Positions 33,040 through 41,745 of a stretch of DNA of 48,776 nucleotides are shown in pieces. Origin of the DNA: a virus; IMG/VR virus record IMGVR_UViG_3300000553_000064, positions 1 through 48,776 of that record. One strand, written 5' to 3'. Position 1 is the stretch's first letter, and every line of letters begins with the position of its first letter. The notes under the pieces were generated by a model, which saw only the letters and a program-made list of their open reading frames with translations, was not told where the DNA came from and searched no databases. A program made the position numbers and the translations under genes.

Positions 33040-36000
33040 TGGCTTTAAACTCTGGTAAGTATCAAAAATTGACCTTTGGTGATTTCTATACAATTGTGTG
33101 GAATATGGTTCCCTCTGTATGGAGAGATGCTGATGACCAGTATGGAAAATCCTTACAAATAGTATTATATACTATGGCACAACATATGTATTACTATTTT
33201 TATAATAAAATAGTATATATGGATGAACTTTTTGATCCGGATTTATGCCCAGAAAAATATTTAAGGTTTTTAGCTGGAATGGTTGGTTGGACCTTACAAG
33301 GTTCAGATCCAGCTTTATGGAGAGAGCAAATAAAAGCTGCTCCTCTTTTATATAAAATTCGTGGGACTAAAAGAGGATTATTATTAGCTGAAAAGCTTGT
33401 AGGCTATTCTGTATTTATGAGTGAAATGTATAGGGACCATATTGGAGATATAGTCCCTAAAGAGCGTATTTTTAATAATACACCAACAAATATAACAACA
33501 AAACCATGGTTTAGAAACGTTTTAACAAGTTTAGAAGGCGAATTACTACCAGGTAAGGCCGAAAGCGACCAATTTGATGCTTTTAATTTTACTGGTATGG
33601 TTAAATTAAGCCCTACTGGTAATGTAATAAGACCAAGAATAGTCACGAATACCCGAACATTAGTATTTACTCCCTCAAGTACGACAAGTAGATATAATAA
33701 TTTGACTGGACAATACTCATTAGCCAGATATGCTAAACTGCCGAGAATAAATGTTGTTCTTCAATATAACAATGATTTAGACGCACAAAATCCTGATGGG
33801 ACCGTAAAAGAAAATAATTTTAGTGGGGCATTAGATTTATTGCTTCAATTTAAGCCTTTTCATGTATTTATAGAAAACTTGGAAGTTCGCTATGATGTAT
33901 CTGAGTTTATTTATGACCAGACGGCTATAAATAGTGATATTTTTAATGTCCAGGAAGAATTAGACTCTGCTGTAGTTATGACTATGGATAGAGCTGAAAA
34001 TACTATTACTTATAGTACTACTCCAGCAGTAGATGTAATACCAGAAAATGAAGAAGCGCCAATAAGCCAATTAGATAATCGTGGTGTTATTACAAGTATA
34101 TATAAAACAATAGATTTATCTTCATTAACTCCAAACGAAGAAAGCTCTTTGTATGATATAGCTAAAAAATCTATGCCAGTAAAGACATTTCCTGTTGGAG
34201 ACAATTCAACTTTAATATCTATAGCTTCTATTGGAAATAATATTTATACTTTAGAAGATTTAATTGGGTTTACTCCAGTTATCGGAACAAATAATTACAT
34301 GTTTACTGACATGACTGGAACTATTGAAGCTACTGTTAATAATCCTGGTGTATTTACTATCTATAATCCAGGACATGATGTATTACAATATAATATATCT
34401 AATTTATTATCAGACCCAGTTTTAGACTTTAAATCTATGTTTTCTTCTCAACAAGGTATAACTGATTTTATAAATCAAACTACAACACCTGATAGTAATG
34501 GATATGATAAAATATTAGCCACTAACTATATTCCAGGGTTAACAAGTTCTGTTATTTCAAGTGTTAGTTCTACTACCCAACCTTATAGGTCTATTGTATC
34601 TACCACATATGATACACAGGCTTTGCTCCCACCAACTACTACAAGTACTTTACCTTCCAGACCTTGGGATTTACAGGCACTTTCTATCTTTAATTCATCT
34701 GTATTGAGTTCAAGTATGACTAATACAGCATTATTTAAGAGTTTATATGATAACACTTTTATGGTTGTATTAGAAACAACAATAGAAAGTACTACATATT
34801 CTAATATTTTAACTCATAATATAGATTATTATTTTGATAACACTAATAATATATATCTCAATTCTTCTACAATAGCACCAAAAGTAGGAAATGCTACTGA
34901 TTATACTTTTTTATTAAATAGCAAATTACATATTTTATATTTATCGAGAATAACATATAGTGATGAAACAGAAAATGGTATACCAATAAGAGGCTTTAGA
35001 TATACTACAAGAATAAATCATAAGTTTACAAGACAAACTTTAACAAATACTACTAAAAATCCTACACTTGAAAGTGTTATGCCAACACAAGTAAGTTCTG
35101 TTAACATTTTAAATGGCGGAACACAACAAAAAACTGTAATAGGAACTAAAAAGTTTAGAACACCAACTAATATTTATAACAGAAGCTATTTAAAAAATCA
35201 ACTCGTAGATGGTCATAACGTAGTTTCAAGAAATCCGTTAAATAGATTAGATAAAACTCAATGGGAAGTATATTCACCAGAATATACAGCAGTATATTTG
35301 GGCGATCAAGTAATTACAAACAATTGGTGGGGAAATTATTATAATGTTTCTTCTACAACAGAGTCAGAAATACCATATACATCTATTGATACTTCTGAAG
35401 CCGCTCAATTAAAAGATACTAATTCCGATCAATGGGCAGCGGCATTACAATTATATAATCCCAGTGACCCAAATCAGTTTTTAGTTTCAAGAACAATAAA
35501 CTCTAATAGAGCTAATATATGGAATAGAAGTTCTTGTAAATTAGCCTCTGTTCCATACATACAAAGTAGAAGAGATAATTTACAAGTATTTAGAAATGAA
35601 GTTCCAGCTTTTAATAGATCTGAACAGTCTACTGATTATGCTGTTGATACAAGTACTCCACCAAGAGTAGATAATTATAAATATGTTTTATCTGATGGTA
35701 CAGATGTATCTTTATCTTACTTCTCTCCTGGATTTTCCGACGATTTACAGGTTGTTCCAATATTAGAGTCCGGTATTGGTCAAAAAGCTACTATCAATTC
35801 TACTGGATATGGATTAACTTTCCCATCTTCAGACACTTATTATGATAATGCCTCTTCTGGTACAAATCAATCAACCTATTTTACAGAAGTATCTCCTACA
35901 GAATATAATATAAAAACATCTTTATATGCTGGAAATATGCCAACGAATTTAAATCCTTCAACAATACCTGGCATAAATGAAGGATTAGATGCTTTAAGCT

Positions 36001-36728
36001 TATTAGTAACTGGATTAGTTCCAGTAACTGATACTTTTACTGTTGTTGATAATACTATTACGACATATAACTTATCTCAATCTAATATTTGGGTAGTCTG
36101 GTCAGGAGTAGACTCCGGTCAAAGCGTAGCTTTTGGTTTTTATTCTTCAGCAGCTTACGGAATAAATGTTTTTCCAAATATTAAACTATTCTTAAATGGT
36201 ATTTTATTACAATATGGAACAAGTTGGACATTAGGATATTCTGCTATTAAATCAATAACTGTTTTAGACCCTATTGATATAGGAGATATTATAACAGTTG
36301 AATATGAAGAACTTCCAGGTCAAAGCAGTAATCCATTACCAAGCCCTTTATACGCAAGAACTCTAAATTATACATTAACTTCTGGAGATATAGCTATAAT
36401 CCAAGAAGGAAATAGATATTTGTACGATTTACCACATACTGGAGAAGTTCCTTGTGTTGCTTGGTATAATGGAACTCAAATATTAGCAAATTATATTAAT
36501 TCAAGTTCTAATCCTATTCAATATCAACCTTTTGGTTTGTATGATGTTGCGGCACCAAATGTAGTTGTTATAGTAAATGGAATTACAACAGTTTATAAGA
36601 GAGATTGGACTTTCTTATTTAGAATAGAAGGCTCTAATACAATAGCTTCAATAGCTTTAAATCCAAATATTTCTCTCGGGCTTGTTTCTGGCAATACAAT
36701 AGAAGTAGAATATTTCTCAACATCGTAA
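33039..36728 (+). CDS. 7: Baseplate wedge protein, gp7 / P2 gpI-like
   Basis: A 1229-residue protein (T4 gp7: 1032). Residues about 15-135 follow the P2 gpI/tail protein I pattern: VPSVWRDADDQYGKSLQIVL, MDELFDPDLCPEKYLRFLAG, MVGWTLQGSDPALWREQIKA, then LYKIRGTKRGLLLAEKLVGY with the hallmark K/R-G-T turn. gp7 forms the wedge core with gp6 in T4 and has this gpI-type part. The long remainder is beta-rich and Asn/Ser/Thr-rich, with repeated units near the end (IKLFLNGILLQYGTSWTLGY; VVIVNGITTVYKRDWTFLFR) that look like two copies of a small surface domain. The gp6-like gene lies 9.7 kb downstream. Confidence 0.7.
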   Translation: MALNSGKYQKLTFGDFYTIVWNMVPSVWRDADDQYGKSLQIVLYTMAQHMYYYFYNKIVYMDELFDPDLCPEKYLRFLAGMVGWTLQGSDPALWREQIKAAPLLYKIRGTKRGLLLAEKLVGYSVFMSEMYRDHIGDIVPKERIFNNTPTNITTKPWFRNVLTSLEGELLPGKAESDQFDAFNFTGMVKLSPTGNVIRPRIVTNTRTLVFTPSSTTSRYNNLTGQYSLARYAKLPRINVVLQYNNDLDAQNPDGTVKENNFSGALDLLLQFKPFHVFIENLEVRYDVSEFIYDQTAINSDIFNVQEELDSAVVMTMDRAENTITYSTTPAVDVIPENEEAPISQLDNRGVITSIYKTIDLSSLTPNEESSLYDIAKKSMPVKTFPVGDNSTLISIASIGNNIYTLEDLIGFTPVIGTNNYMFTDMTGTIEATVNNPGVFTIYNPGHDVLQYNISNLLSDPVLDFKSMFSSQQGITDFINQTTTPDSNGYDKILATNYIPGLTSSVISSVSSTTQPYRSIVSTTYDTQALLPPTTTSTLPSRPWDLQALSIFNSSVLSSSMTNTALFKSLYDNTFMVVLETTIESTTYSNILTHNIDYYFDNTNNIYLNSSTIAPKVGNATDYTFLLNSKLHILYLSRITYSDETENGIPIRGFRYTTRINHKFTRQTLTNTTKNPTLESVMPTQVSSVNILNGGTQQKTVIGTKKFRTPTNIYNRSYLKNQLVDGHNVVSRNPLNRLDKTQWEVYSPEYTAVYLGDQVITNNWWGNYYNVSSTTESEIPYTSIDTSEAAQLKDTNSDQWAAALQLYNPSDPNQFLVSRTINSNRANIWNRSSCKLASVPYIQSRRDNLQVFRNEVPAFNRSEQSTDYAVDTSTPPRVDNYKYVLSDGTDVSLSYFSPGFSDDLQVVPILESGIGQKATINSTGYGLTFPSSDTYYDNASSGTNQSTYFTEVSPTEYNIKTSLYAGNMPTNLNPSTIPGINEGLDALSLLVTGLVPVTDTFTVVDNTITTYNLSQSNIWVVWSGVDSGQSVAFGFYSSAAYGINVFPNIKLFLNGILLQYGTSWTLGYSAIKSITVLDPIDIGDIITVEYEELPGQSSNPLPSPLYARTLNYTLTSGDIAIIQEGNRYLYDLPHTGEVPCVAWYNGTQILANYINSSSNPIQYQPFGLYDVAAPNVVVIVNGITTVYKRDWTFLFRIEGSNTIASIALNPNISLGLVSGNTIEVEYFSTS

Positions 36729-36749
36729 ATTAAATAATAGAGATACATT

Positions 36750-37205
36750 ATGACAACGCGCCTATCAATTTTTGAATTTGTTTCTATAAAAAATGTAGAA
36801 GATATTATATCTGAAATCATAAAAGATGCTAATATAATGGAAGCTATGGGAAGAGCCTCTATGTTTTCACCGGCTGTTGCTGAAGCTGAAGCATTTAAAC
36901 TAATTGGAAATATTAGAACTCTTATAAACACTAATCCTCCAGCTGATTGGCAAAATGTTGTTCAACCATTATTTATAAAATTAACAGACCTTTCAATGAA
37001 AGCTCCAAGTATTATACCAAATGTAAATATAATAAAACAAGAGCTTGCTCAAAAATATCCAGATTACTTTCAAGACCCAGAAGAGTTATTAAATCATTTA
37101 AAACAGAATGATGTACATATTAATACTGCTACACAAGCAATACCAATTGACCCAGCTACACCAATAAAAGAAGTACCTCATACATCAAGTTTCGTCAGGA
37201 GATAG
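36750..37205 (+). CDS. Hypothetical helical protein
   Basis: A 151-residue, mostly helical protein: FVSIKNVEDIISEIIKDANI, AVAEAEAFKLIGNIRTLINT and VNIIKQELAQKYPDYFQDPE, with a Pro-rich C-terminus PIDPATPIKEVPHTSS. There is no cysteine and no membrane span, and the family is not recognised. AGAGA lies 10 bases before the start. It ends two bases before the next gene, so the two are translated together. Its position after the gp7-like gene and ahead of the small Cys protein suggests a virion assembly role, without proof. Confidence 0.65.
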   Translation: MTTRLSIFEFVSIKNVEDIISEIIKDANIMEAMGRASMFSPAVAEAEAFKLIGNIRTLINTNPPADWQNVVQPLFIKLTDLSMKAPSIIPNVNIIKQELAQKYPDYFQDPEELLNHLKQNDVHINTATQAIPIDPATPIKEVPHTSSFVRR

Positions 37206-37207
37206 AC

Positions 37208-37390
37208 ATGAAGAGAATATTAGAAGCCACTACAACAGGCTCTGTCACGCCGGGCGGATATAATAAACCAGTTGGAAAAGGTACTACATTAAGAAGAACA
37301 CCAGAAAACACAACAGTTGCTTGTGTTTGTAAAACTTTGCCCGGTAAAGTCACATGCGGGATTTGTAATCCTAATAACAAGAGGAAATAA
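37208..37390 (+). CDS. Sixty-residue protein mimicking the mature capsid N-terminus, with Cys cluster
   Basis: A small protein with a good ribosome site (GGAGA, 7 bases upstream) and one-base overlap with the next gene. Residues 5-20 read LEATTTGSVTPGGYNK, which aligns without gaps to residues 66-81 of the capsid protein (SEATTTAATTPGGYNK), including the (L/I)-x-E site where the capsid chain is expected to be cut. The C-terminal half has C39, C41, C50 and C53 (ACVC and CGIC) in a spacing that could bind one zinc. Cutting after E6 would leave a 54-residue product with the same N-terminus as mature capsid protein. It may be a small capsid or core protein processed by the gp21-like protease. Function is inference; the gene itself is well supported. 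Confidence 0.72.
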   Translation: MKRILEATTTGSVTPGGYNKPVGKGTTLRRTPENTTVACVCKTLPGKVTCGICNPNNKRK

Positions 37391-37935
37391 TGAACTATAT
37401 TTATAAAAATATTACTAATCAAACACAAAACTTAATACTGTCAGCAAAAGACCAAAATAGCGTAAGCATCAAGTCTTTTCAGCCAGGAGCAACATTAACA
37501 TTAGATTATCCAGGATTAACACTTTATGTTCCAAATATTTTAAGTTGTGTTCAAGTAGGAACACCAGAACCTGCTCCTGCCCCATCTCCAGTTCCAGCTG
37601 CTCAAGCACCTATTAAACCTTTTATGGCTTCTCTTGAAAAACCAGCAGAAGTTGCTGTTGTAGTAAATGAAGTAAAAACAGAAGTAGCTGAAGTAAAAAC
37701 AGAAGTAGCTGAAGTAAAAGTTGATGAGCAAAAAGCTGAAACTATTGTAGAAAAAGTAGAAGAAAAGGTTGAAGAAGTAGTTGCTGAAGTTAAAACAGAG
37801 GTAGCTACTGTTGAAACAAAAGTAGAAGAAGTAGTTGCTGAAGTTAAAGCAGACGTTGCTGAAGCTGAAGAAAAAGCTGAAGAAATAGTTGAGAAAGTCA
37901 AAGGCAAGTTAAAGAAATCTGATAAAGAAAATTAA
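37390..37935 (+). CDS. Beta domain plus long amphipathic repeat protein
   Basis: A 181-residue protein in three parts. Residues 1-55 form the shared small beta domain (MNYIYKNITNQTQNLILS, SIKSFQPGATLTL). Residues 58-75 are a Pro/Ala linker (PAPAPSPVPAAQAP). Residues about 85-170 are a highly charged repeat of the type EVKTEVAEVK / VEEVVAEVK with Glu, Lys, Val and Ala at regular spacing, expected to form a long amphipathic helix or coiled coil like LEA or apolipoprotein repeats. The repeat is visible in the DNA as well. A beta head on a long helix would suit a linker or rod on the virion. The family is not recognised. The ribosome site GAGG precedes the ATG. Confidence 0.72.
   Translation: MNYIYKNITNQTQNLILSAKDQNSVSIKSFQPGATLTLDYPGLTLYVPNILSCVQVGTPEPAPAPSPVPAAQAPIKPFMASLEKPAEVAVVVNEVKTEVAEVKTEVAEVKVDEQKAETIVEKVEEKVEEVVAEVKTEVATVETKVEEVVAEVKADVAEAEEKAEEIVEKVKGKLKKSDKEN
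37669..37710 (+). repeat. 21-bp tandem repeat inside the amphipathic protein gene
   Basis: The 21-base unit GAAGTAAAAACAGAAGTAGC-T occurs twice in tandem, exactly, and begins a third time at 37711. It encodes the heptapeptide EVKTEVA. Confidence 0.9.
37771..37848 (+). repeat. Long direct repeat, 54-bp period
   Basis: A 24-base unit encoding EEVVAEVK occurs at 37771-37794 and again, identically, at 37825-37848. It is part of the same coiled-coil repeat. Confidence 0.85.
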
Positions 37936-37939
37936 TAAC

Positions 37940-39307
37940 ATGAAAAATCCTAAGTCTCTATTTAAAATAGCCGCAGATAAATATACTTCTATGTCTTCTG
38001 AATTAAAAGAGACGAGGAAACTTTTTCTTGAGGATATTGCTCCTATATCAGCAGCTGACCTCAACAAATCATATAGTAATAAACAAGTAAAAGCTAATGA
38101 TGTTCAGATACAACAACCTGAGTTTTCTAATCCCCAAAATACTAACACAGCATCAAATCCCGGTGGAAAAGAAAAACCAACTCAAGTAGCTCCAGCTAAT
38201 CCTGCCGCACCTTCTCCTGGACAGCCAGCAACACAAGCAACTCCTCAAATGGATTTAAATAATCCTAATCTTCAAATTACAGAATTACCAGACGGTCGTA
38301 AACTTTATGTTGACCCAAAAAATCCAACACAGGGTTTTATATTATCAAAAGAAGAGGCTGCTGCTTCGGCTGTACCTATTAAAGAAGCTACTACTATTCC
38401 TATCTATACTACAGAAGATATTATGAGCGCGTTATCTGTATTAGGTGGTGGTAGTAATAGTGAAGCTTTAACTGCTCCTGATTTATCAGAAGAAGGTGAT
38501 GTTGCTGTAAAGCCAGCTGGAGATATGTTAGTTGACGAAGAAGATGATACAGCAACTGATGGAATGACAGATGTATCTGATACAGATGGCAATAGTGAAG
38601 TTTCAGAAGATGAGAACCCAGATTCCGTTGATCAAAGTGGCGAAATGAAGGTTAGTGGTAATGAAACTAATCCTTCTAAAGTAGACGGTAAAACAGATTC
38701 CACTTGGTCTGGTATTGGTGGTAAAGTTTCTCCAGAAGTTGAGGGAGAAAAAACAGAAAAAGAAATAATTCCAGATGATAAAACTGGTGTAGATAATTCA
38801 TACACACAAGAAGATGGACAAGAAGCTACAGAAAAAGGTAAAGACTTTACTAAAGGTGCTGGTGATAGTAAGGACCAGCCAAATACTAATTCTGCTGAAC
38901 CACAAATTGGTGAGGGGGAGGGTTGTAGCACTGAAGAAGAGTGTGGAACTATGGAAGCCGAACAAGAAGCTAATCCTTCTGGTAAAGAGTCTGCTTTTTG
39001 GGTTCCAAACGATGATATGCTTGGATTAAAAGATATTGTTGGCACAGTAGCTCAAAATAATGGTGTTCCAAATGCCCAAGAAACTATCGGTAAAGACGCA
39101 GAAGGCAATTTAGTAAAGAAACCTACAACTCCAAAGCACTCTATTCCTAATATGAGACAGTATGTTAGAACCAATGGTGTCCCAGGTGCTCCTTCAGTAA
39201 TACCACAAGGCGGTCAACCAGTTGATATTTCTGATTTAGATAATGTCATGGGTATGGATACAAGTAATGATAAAGCTTTGAATATAAGTTTAAACTTTAA
39301 TTTTTAA
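37940..39307 (+). CDS. Acidic low-complexity structural protein
   Basis: A 455-residue protein. The first 45 residues are helical (FKIAADKYTSMSSELKETRK). Then comes a Pro/Ala/Gln-rich stretch (PANPAAPSPGQPATQATPQM), a small folded-looking part at about 110-180 (LQITELPDGRKLYVDPKNPT), a very acidic region at about 190-340 (EEDDTATDGMTDVSDTDGNS), and a C-terminal segment with two NG turns. One cysteine pair lies in GCSTEEECG. VPIKEATT at about residue 147 matches the (I/L)-x-E-A type of prohead protease site. It is unlike any family I know. The acidic nature recalls internal core proteins. A strong terminator follows. Confidence 0.65.
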   Translation: MKNPKSLFKIAADKYTSMSSELKETRKLFLEDIAPISAADLNKSYSNKQVKANDVQIQQPEFSNPQNTNTASNPGGKEKPTQVAPANPAAPSPGQPATQATPQMDLNNPNLQITELPDGRKLYVDPKNPTQGFILSKEEAAASAVPIKEATTIPIYTTEDIMSALSVLGGGSNSEALTAPDLSEEGDVAVKPAGDMLVDEEDDTATDGMTDVSDTDGNSEVSEDENPDSVDQSGEMKVSGNETNPSKVDGKTDSTWSGIGGKVSPEVEGEKTEKEIIPDDKTGVDNSYTQEDGQEATEKGKDFTKGAGDSKDQPNTNSAEPQIGEGEGCSTEEECGTMEAEQEANPSGKESAFWVPNDDMLGLKDIVGTVAQNNGVPNAQETIGKDAEGNLVKKPTTPKHSIPNMRQYVRTNGVPGAPSVIPQGGQPVDISDLDNVMGMDTSNDKALNISLNFNF

Positions 39308-39328
39308 ATGTGATATGAGTGATAATAT

Positions 39329-39357
39329 AGGCCCCGAACTTATCGGGGCCTTGTGTT
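39329..39357 (+). terminator. Terminator after the acidic protein gene
   Basis: AGGCCCCGA (39329-39337), loop ACTTA and TCGGGGCCT (39343-39351) form a perfect 9-bp stem, followed by TGTGTTT. Confidence 0.88.
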
Positions 39358-39363
39358 TATGGT

Positions 39364-39378
39364 AATTAAGTTTTAGGA
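39364..39378 (+). promoter_or_regulatory. AATTAAsTT box at the start of the neck/wedge operon
   Basis: AATTAAGTTTTAGGA follows the terminator directly and precedes the ATG at 39392, in position to start transcription of the genes from 39392 to 45970. Confidence 0.5.
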
Positions 39379-39391
39379 TTAGAGACTGACT

Positions 39392-39916
39392 ATGAAACTA
39401 AAAGATTTACTACATGTAAAAGGCGAAGTATTAATACAATCTGTTGATAGCAACGGTATTATTTCTACTGTTATGGAAGACAAAAATCTAATTGTCTCTA
39501 ATGGAAGAAACAACATTTGTAATTTTTTAACCAACACCAATGGAAGTTCTTATATTTATGATATAGCTTTTGGTACAGGAGGGACTATAACTGGGAATAC
39601 TAATGTAGCCCTATCTGTATCTCCGTCTGAAGTATCTGTAATAGCTCCAATTACAGGATTAGTAAATGGAACTGATTATTTATTTACAGCTACTCCTGAA
39701 ACTGCTCCGAGCCCAAGAGCTGTATTTTCTATAATTATACCAGCAACCTCATTACCTGGACAAACAGCTATAACCGCTTTAAATGGTCAAGCTTTAAGTG
39801 AATTAGCTTTAATGTTAAATACTGCTACTCCGACAGCTTTTGCTATTAAAAGATTTCCAAGTATTTCAAAATCAAGCACTATTTCATTGATAATTACCTG
39901 GATCATATACGTCTAA
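39392..39916 (+). CDS. Beta-rich tail or fibre-associated protein
   Basis: A 174-residue protein. The start, LHVKGEVLIQSVDSNGIIST and KNLIVSNGRNNICNFLTN, followed by IYDIAFGTGGTITGNTNVAL, follows a layout common in phage tail and receptor-associated proteins: a strand-rich head, an N-L-I-V-x-x-G-R-x turn and an IAFGTG strand. The C-terminal half is Ala/Thr/Ser-rich and ends SLIITWIIYV. There is no signal peptide. It is the first gene of the operon after the strong terminator. Its role in the virion is inferred from the neighbours (gp15 follows). Confidence 0.6.
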   Translation: MKLKDLLHVKGEVLIQSVDSNGIISTVMEDKNLIVSNGRNNICNFLTNTNGSSYIYDIAFGTGGTITGNTNVALSVSPSEVSVIAPITGLVNGTDYLFTATPETAPSPRAVFSIIIPATSLPGQTAITALNGQALSELALMLNTATPTAFAIKRFPSISKSSTISLIITWIIYV

Positions 39917-39937
39917 ATACTTGTGTAAGAAAGCTTT

Positions 39938-40798
39938 ATGACAGAAATTAATCATTCCAATAAAGAAAACAGACCTGGAAACTCTTTACCTACAACAACT
40001 CCTAATGAGAGTTTAGGGTCATTTGCCAGAAACTTCATGCTATACACATATCACAATACAGTAGATACAATCTATATTGGTGATGTTAGACTATATGCTA
40101 TGAAAATTGGAGATTATTTAAGGGATAGTAAATCAAAAGTATATGATGTAAAACAAAATAAATACATTGATATACCTATAAAATATGCTGCTCCTAATTT
40201 AGCCTTTTCTGATAACATGCCTGAAACAAAACAAGGTAAAAGACCAGCATCTGGAGTATTTCCAAATGCTTCAATAACAGATAGAATAGTATTACCAGTA
40301 ATTTCATATTATATGACAGATATGAAATACGATAATAAAAGAGCAGTAGATCCAGTTGTTCGTTGGAGATACAAACCAGTAAAAAGTTGCGATCCCGCTG
40401 TATCACAAGGTAGGGTATTTACAACTCATTTTCCACAACCCATGAACTATTCATATCAAATAGATATTTGGTGTGAATATAGAGAACATTATCATCAATT
40501 ATTAACTGCTTTTCAATCAGATTTTAATCCGTATTCGTATCTTACTGATTTATATGATTATATTGATGAAACACAGCGTTCTTTTTATATGCCATATGCT
40601 AAAATGAATTTAATTTCAAGTACAGATAATAGTAATTTTATACCGGGAACTGATAGACGTATAGTTCGTGGTACTGTTAGAGTAGAGGTTGAAGGTTGGT
40701 TAACCCCAACTATTAATAATACTCCATTAGTAAAACCAGTTTTAGAAATAGGATTAGGTCCTGGCACTCCTGGTATAGAGCTTAATGGAGGATTATAA
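39938..40798 (+). CDS. 15: Tail sheath terminator / stabiliser, gp15-like
   Basis: A 286-residue protein (T4 gp15: 272) that would cap the tail tube and sheath as a hexamer and join the tail to the neck. It follows the gp15 layout: an N-terminal FMLYTYHNTVDTIYIGDVRL, then IDIPIKYAAPNLAFSD, RIVLPVISYYMTDMKYDNKR, MNYSYQIDIWCEYREHYHQL, FNPYSY, and RRIVRGTVRVEVEGWLTP. T4 gp15 has parallel segments (LPRINLHLVDFSYNA, YELSIFTRYEDDMFQIVEQI, RRRIEWSLTFEVNGWMYPP). It overlaps the next gene by one base, with GGAGGA just upstream of that start. Confidence 0.8.
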   Translation: MTEINHSNKENRPGNSLPTTTPNESLGSFARNFMLYTYHNTVDTIYIGDVRLYAMKIGDYLRDSKSKVYDVKQNKYIDIPIKYAAPNLAFSDNMPETKQGKRPASGVFPNASITDRIVLPVISYYMTDMKYDNKRAVDPVVRWRYKPVKSCDPAVSQGRVFTTHFPQPMNYSYQIDIWCEYREHYHQLLTAFQSDFNPYSYLTDLYDYIDETQRSFYMPYAKMNLISSTDNSNFIPGTDRRIVRGTVRVEVEGWLTPTINNTPLVKPVLEIGLGPGTPGIELNGGL

Positions 40799-41745
40799 TG
40801 TCTCCTTCTCTTGGGCCAAGTGTAATAAAACCATTATCAAATAAAATAGCAGTATTTACTGCTCATATAGGAACAATAGTTATTGGTTTAGGAAACGGTG
40901 ATCCGGAAGCTAAAAAACAAGTTCAAGGTTTATGGAAAGATTTATCTAATTTCTATCAAGAATGTGCTTCTGGGTATGCTCAAGTAAACGCTTCATATAA
41001 TGCTTCAGTAGCTACTGCGCAATCAAGTACTAATCCTACTCCACTCATTAAAATTATATCTTATTATATAGGTGAAGTAGCAGCAGCTATACAACTTGTA
41101 AGTAATTTAATAAAATTAATAGCTTCTCTTGTAAGTATAAGCACTATTTTAGAGTATTTTACCTCTGATTTAATAGCCGCTCAAAATTACTTAAATACAA
41201 AAACATTGTGGCTTACAAGGTCTATAGCAAGAGCCAAACAAAAATTATCTAAAAATATAGAGTGGCAAAAAAGAATTATATCTGATAATATGGATATAGA
41301 ACATTATATAGCACAAGAACAGTATTATAATGTGTTATTAAACCAATTACAGGCACAACTTCCTCCTACACAAGCACCACAAGCAGGAGTAAACGGCTAT
41401 TATGGTAATGATGGAACTTTTATATATTATAGCTCATCGTTAAATACTGATGTTGTAAATGCTTTAAATCAATCAACGGCAAGCTCTTCAAATACATCTA
41501 CAAACACACCAACTGTAGCTATTCCAATTTTACCTGATGGACAAACTTTAGCACTACAAAACCAAATAACTACTATTCAAGCATATCTTGCGGAAATAAA
41601 TAATAATTTAGATGCCGCACAATATGATTTATCTACAGGTATACCAAACGAAAAAGAATACTATAACAATTTATGGGCTTCACAACAAAAACAAGATAAT
41701 GAGCAGTTATTACATAATGTTCCTGCGATAAGAACGGAGCCATAA
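40798..41745 (+). CDS. Helical structural protein of unknown family
   Basis: A 315-residue protein that is mostly helical. A hydrophobic stretch at about residues 80-125 (KIISYYIGEVAAAIQLVSNL, then IKLIASLVSISTILEYFTSD) could pack against a tube or membrane. A charged coiled coil follows (ARAKQKLSKNIEWQKRIISD, IAQEQYYNVLLNQLQAQLPP), then a Pro/Gln linker, a Thr/Ser-rich part and a second helix near the end. Its start overlaps the gp15-like stop and its own stop overlaps the next start, so all three are made together. The family is not recognised; assembly or neck functions are possible. Confidence 0.65.
   Translation: MSPSLGPSVIKPLSNKIAVFTAHIGTIVIGLGNGDPEAKKQVQGLWKDLSNFYQECASGYAQVNASYNASVATAQSSTNPTPLIKIISYYIGEVAAAIQLVSNLIKLIASLVSISTILEYFTSDLIAAQNYLNTKTLWLTRSIARAKQKLSKNIEWQKRIISDNMDIEHYIAQEQYYNVLLNQLQAQLPPTQAPQAGVNGYYGNDGTFIYYSSSLNTDVVNALNQSTASSSNTSTNTPTVAIPILPDGQTLALQNQITTIQAYLAEINNNLDAAQYDLSTGIPNEKEYYNNLWASQQKQDNEQLLHNVPAIRTEP

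Noticed and set aside
37602-37907. Minus-strand open frame of 101 codons, Ser/Thr-rich
   Set aside because: It is the antisense of the repeat-rich coiled-coil gene and arises from its codon periodicity.
38632-39045. Minus-strand open frame of 137 codons
   Set aside because: It lies wholly inside the acidic protein gene, is Ser/Pro-rich and has no ribosome site; a shadow frame.
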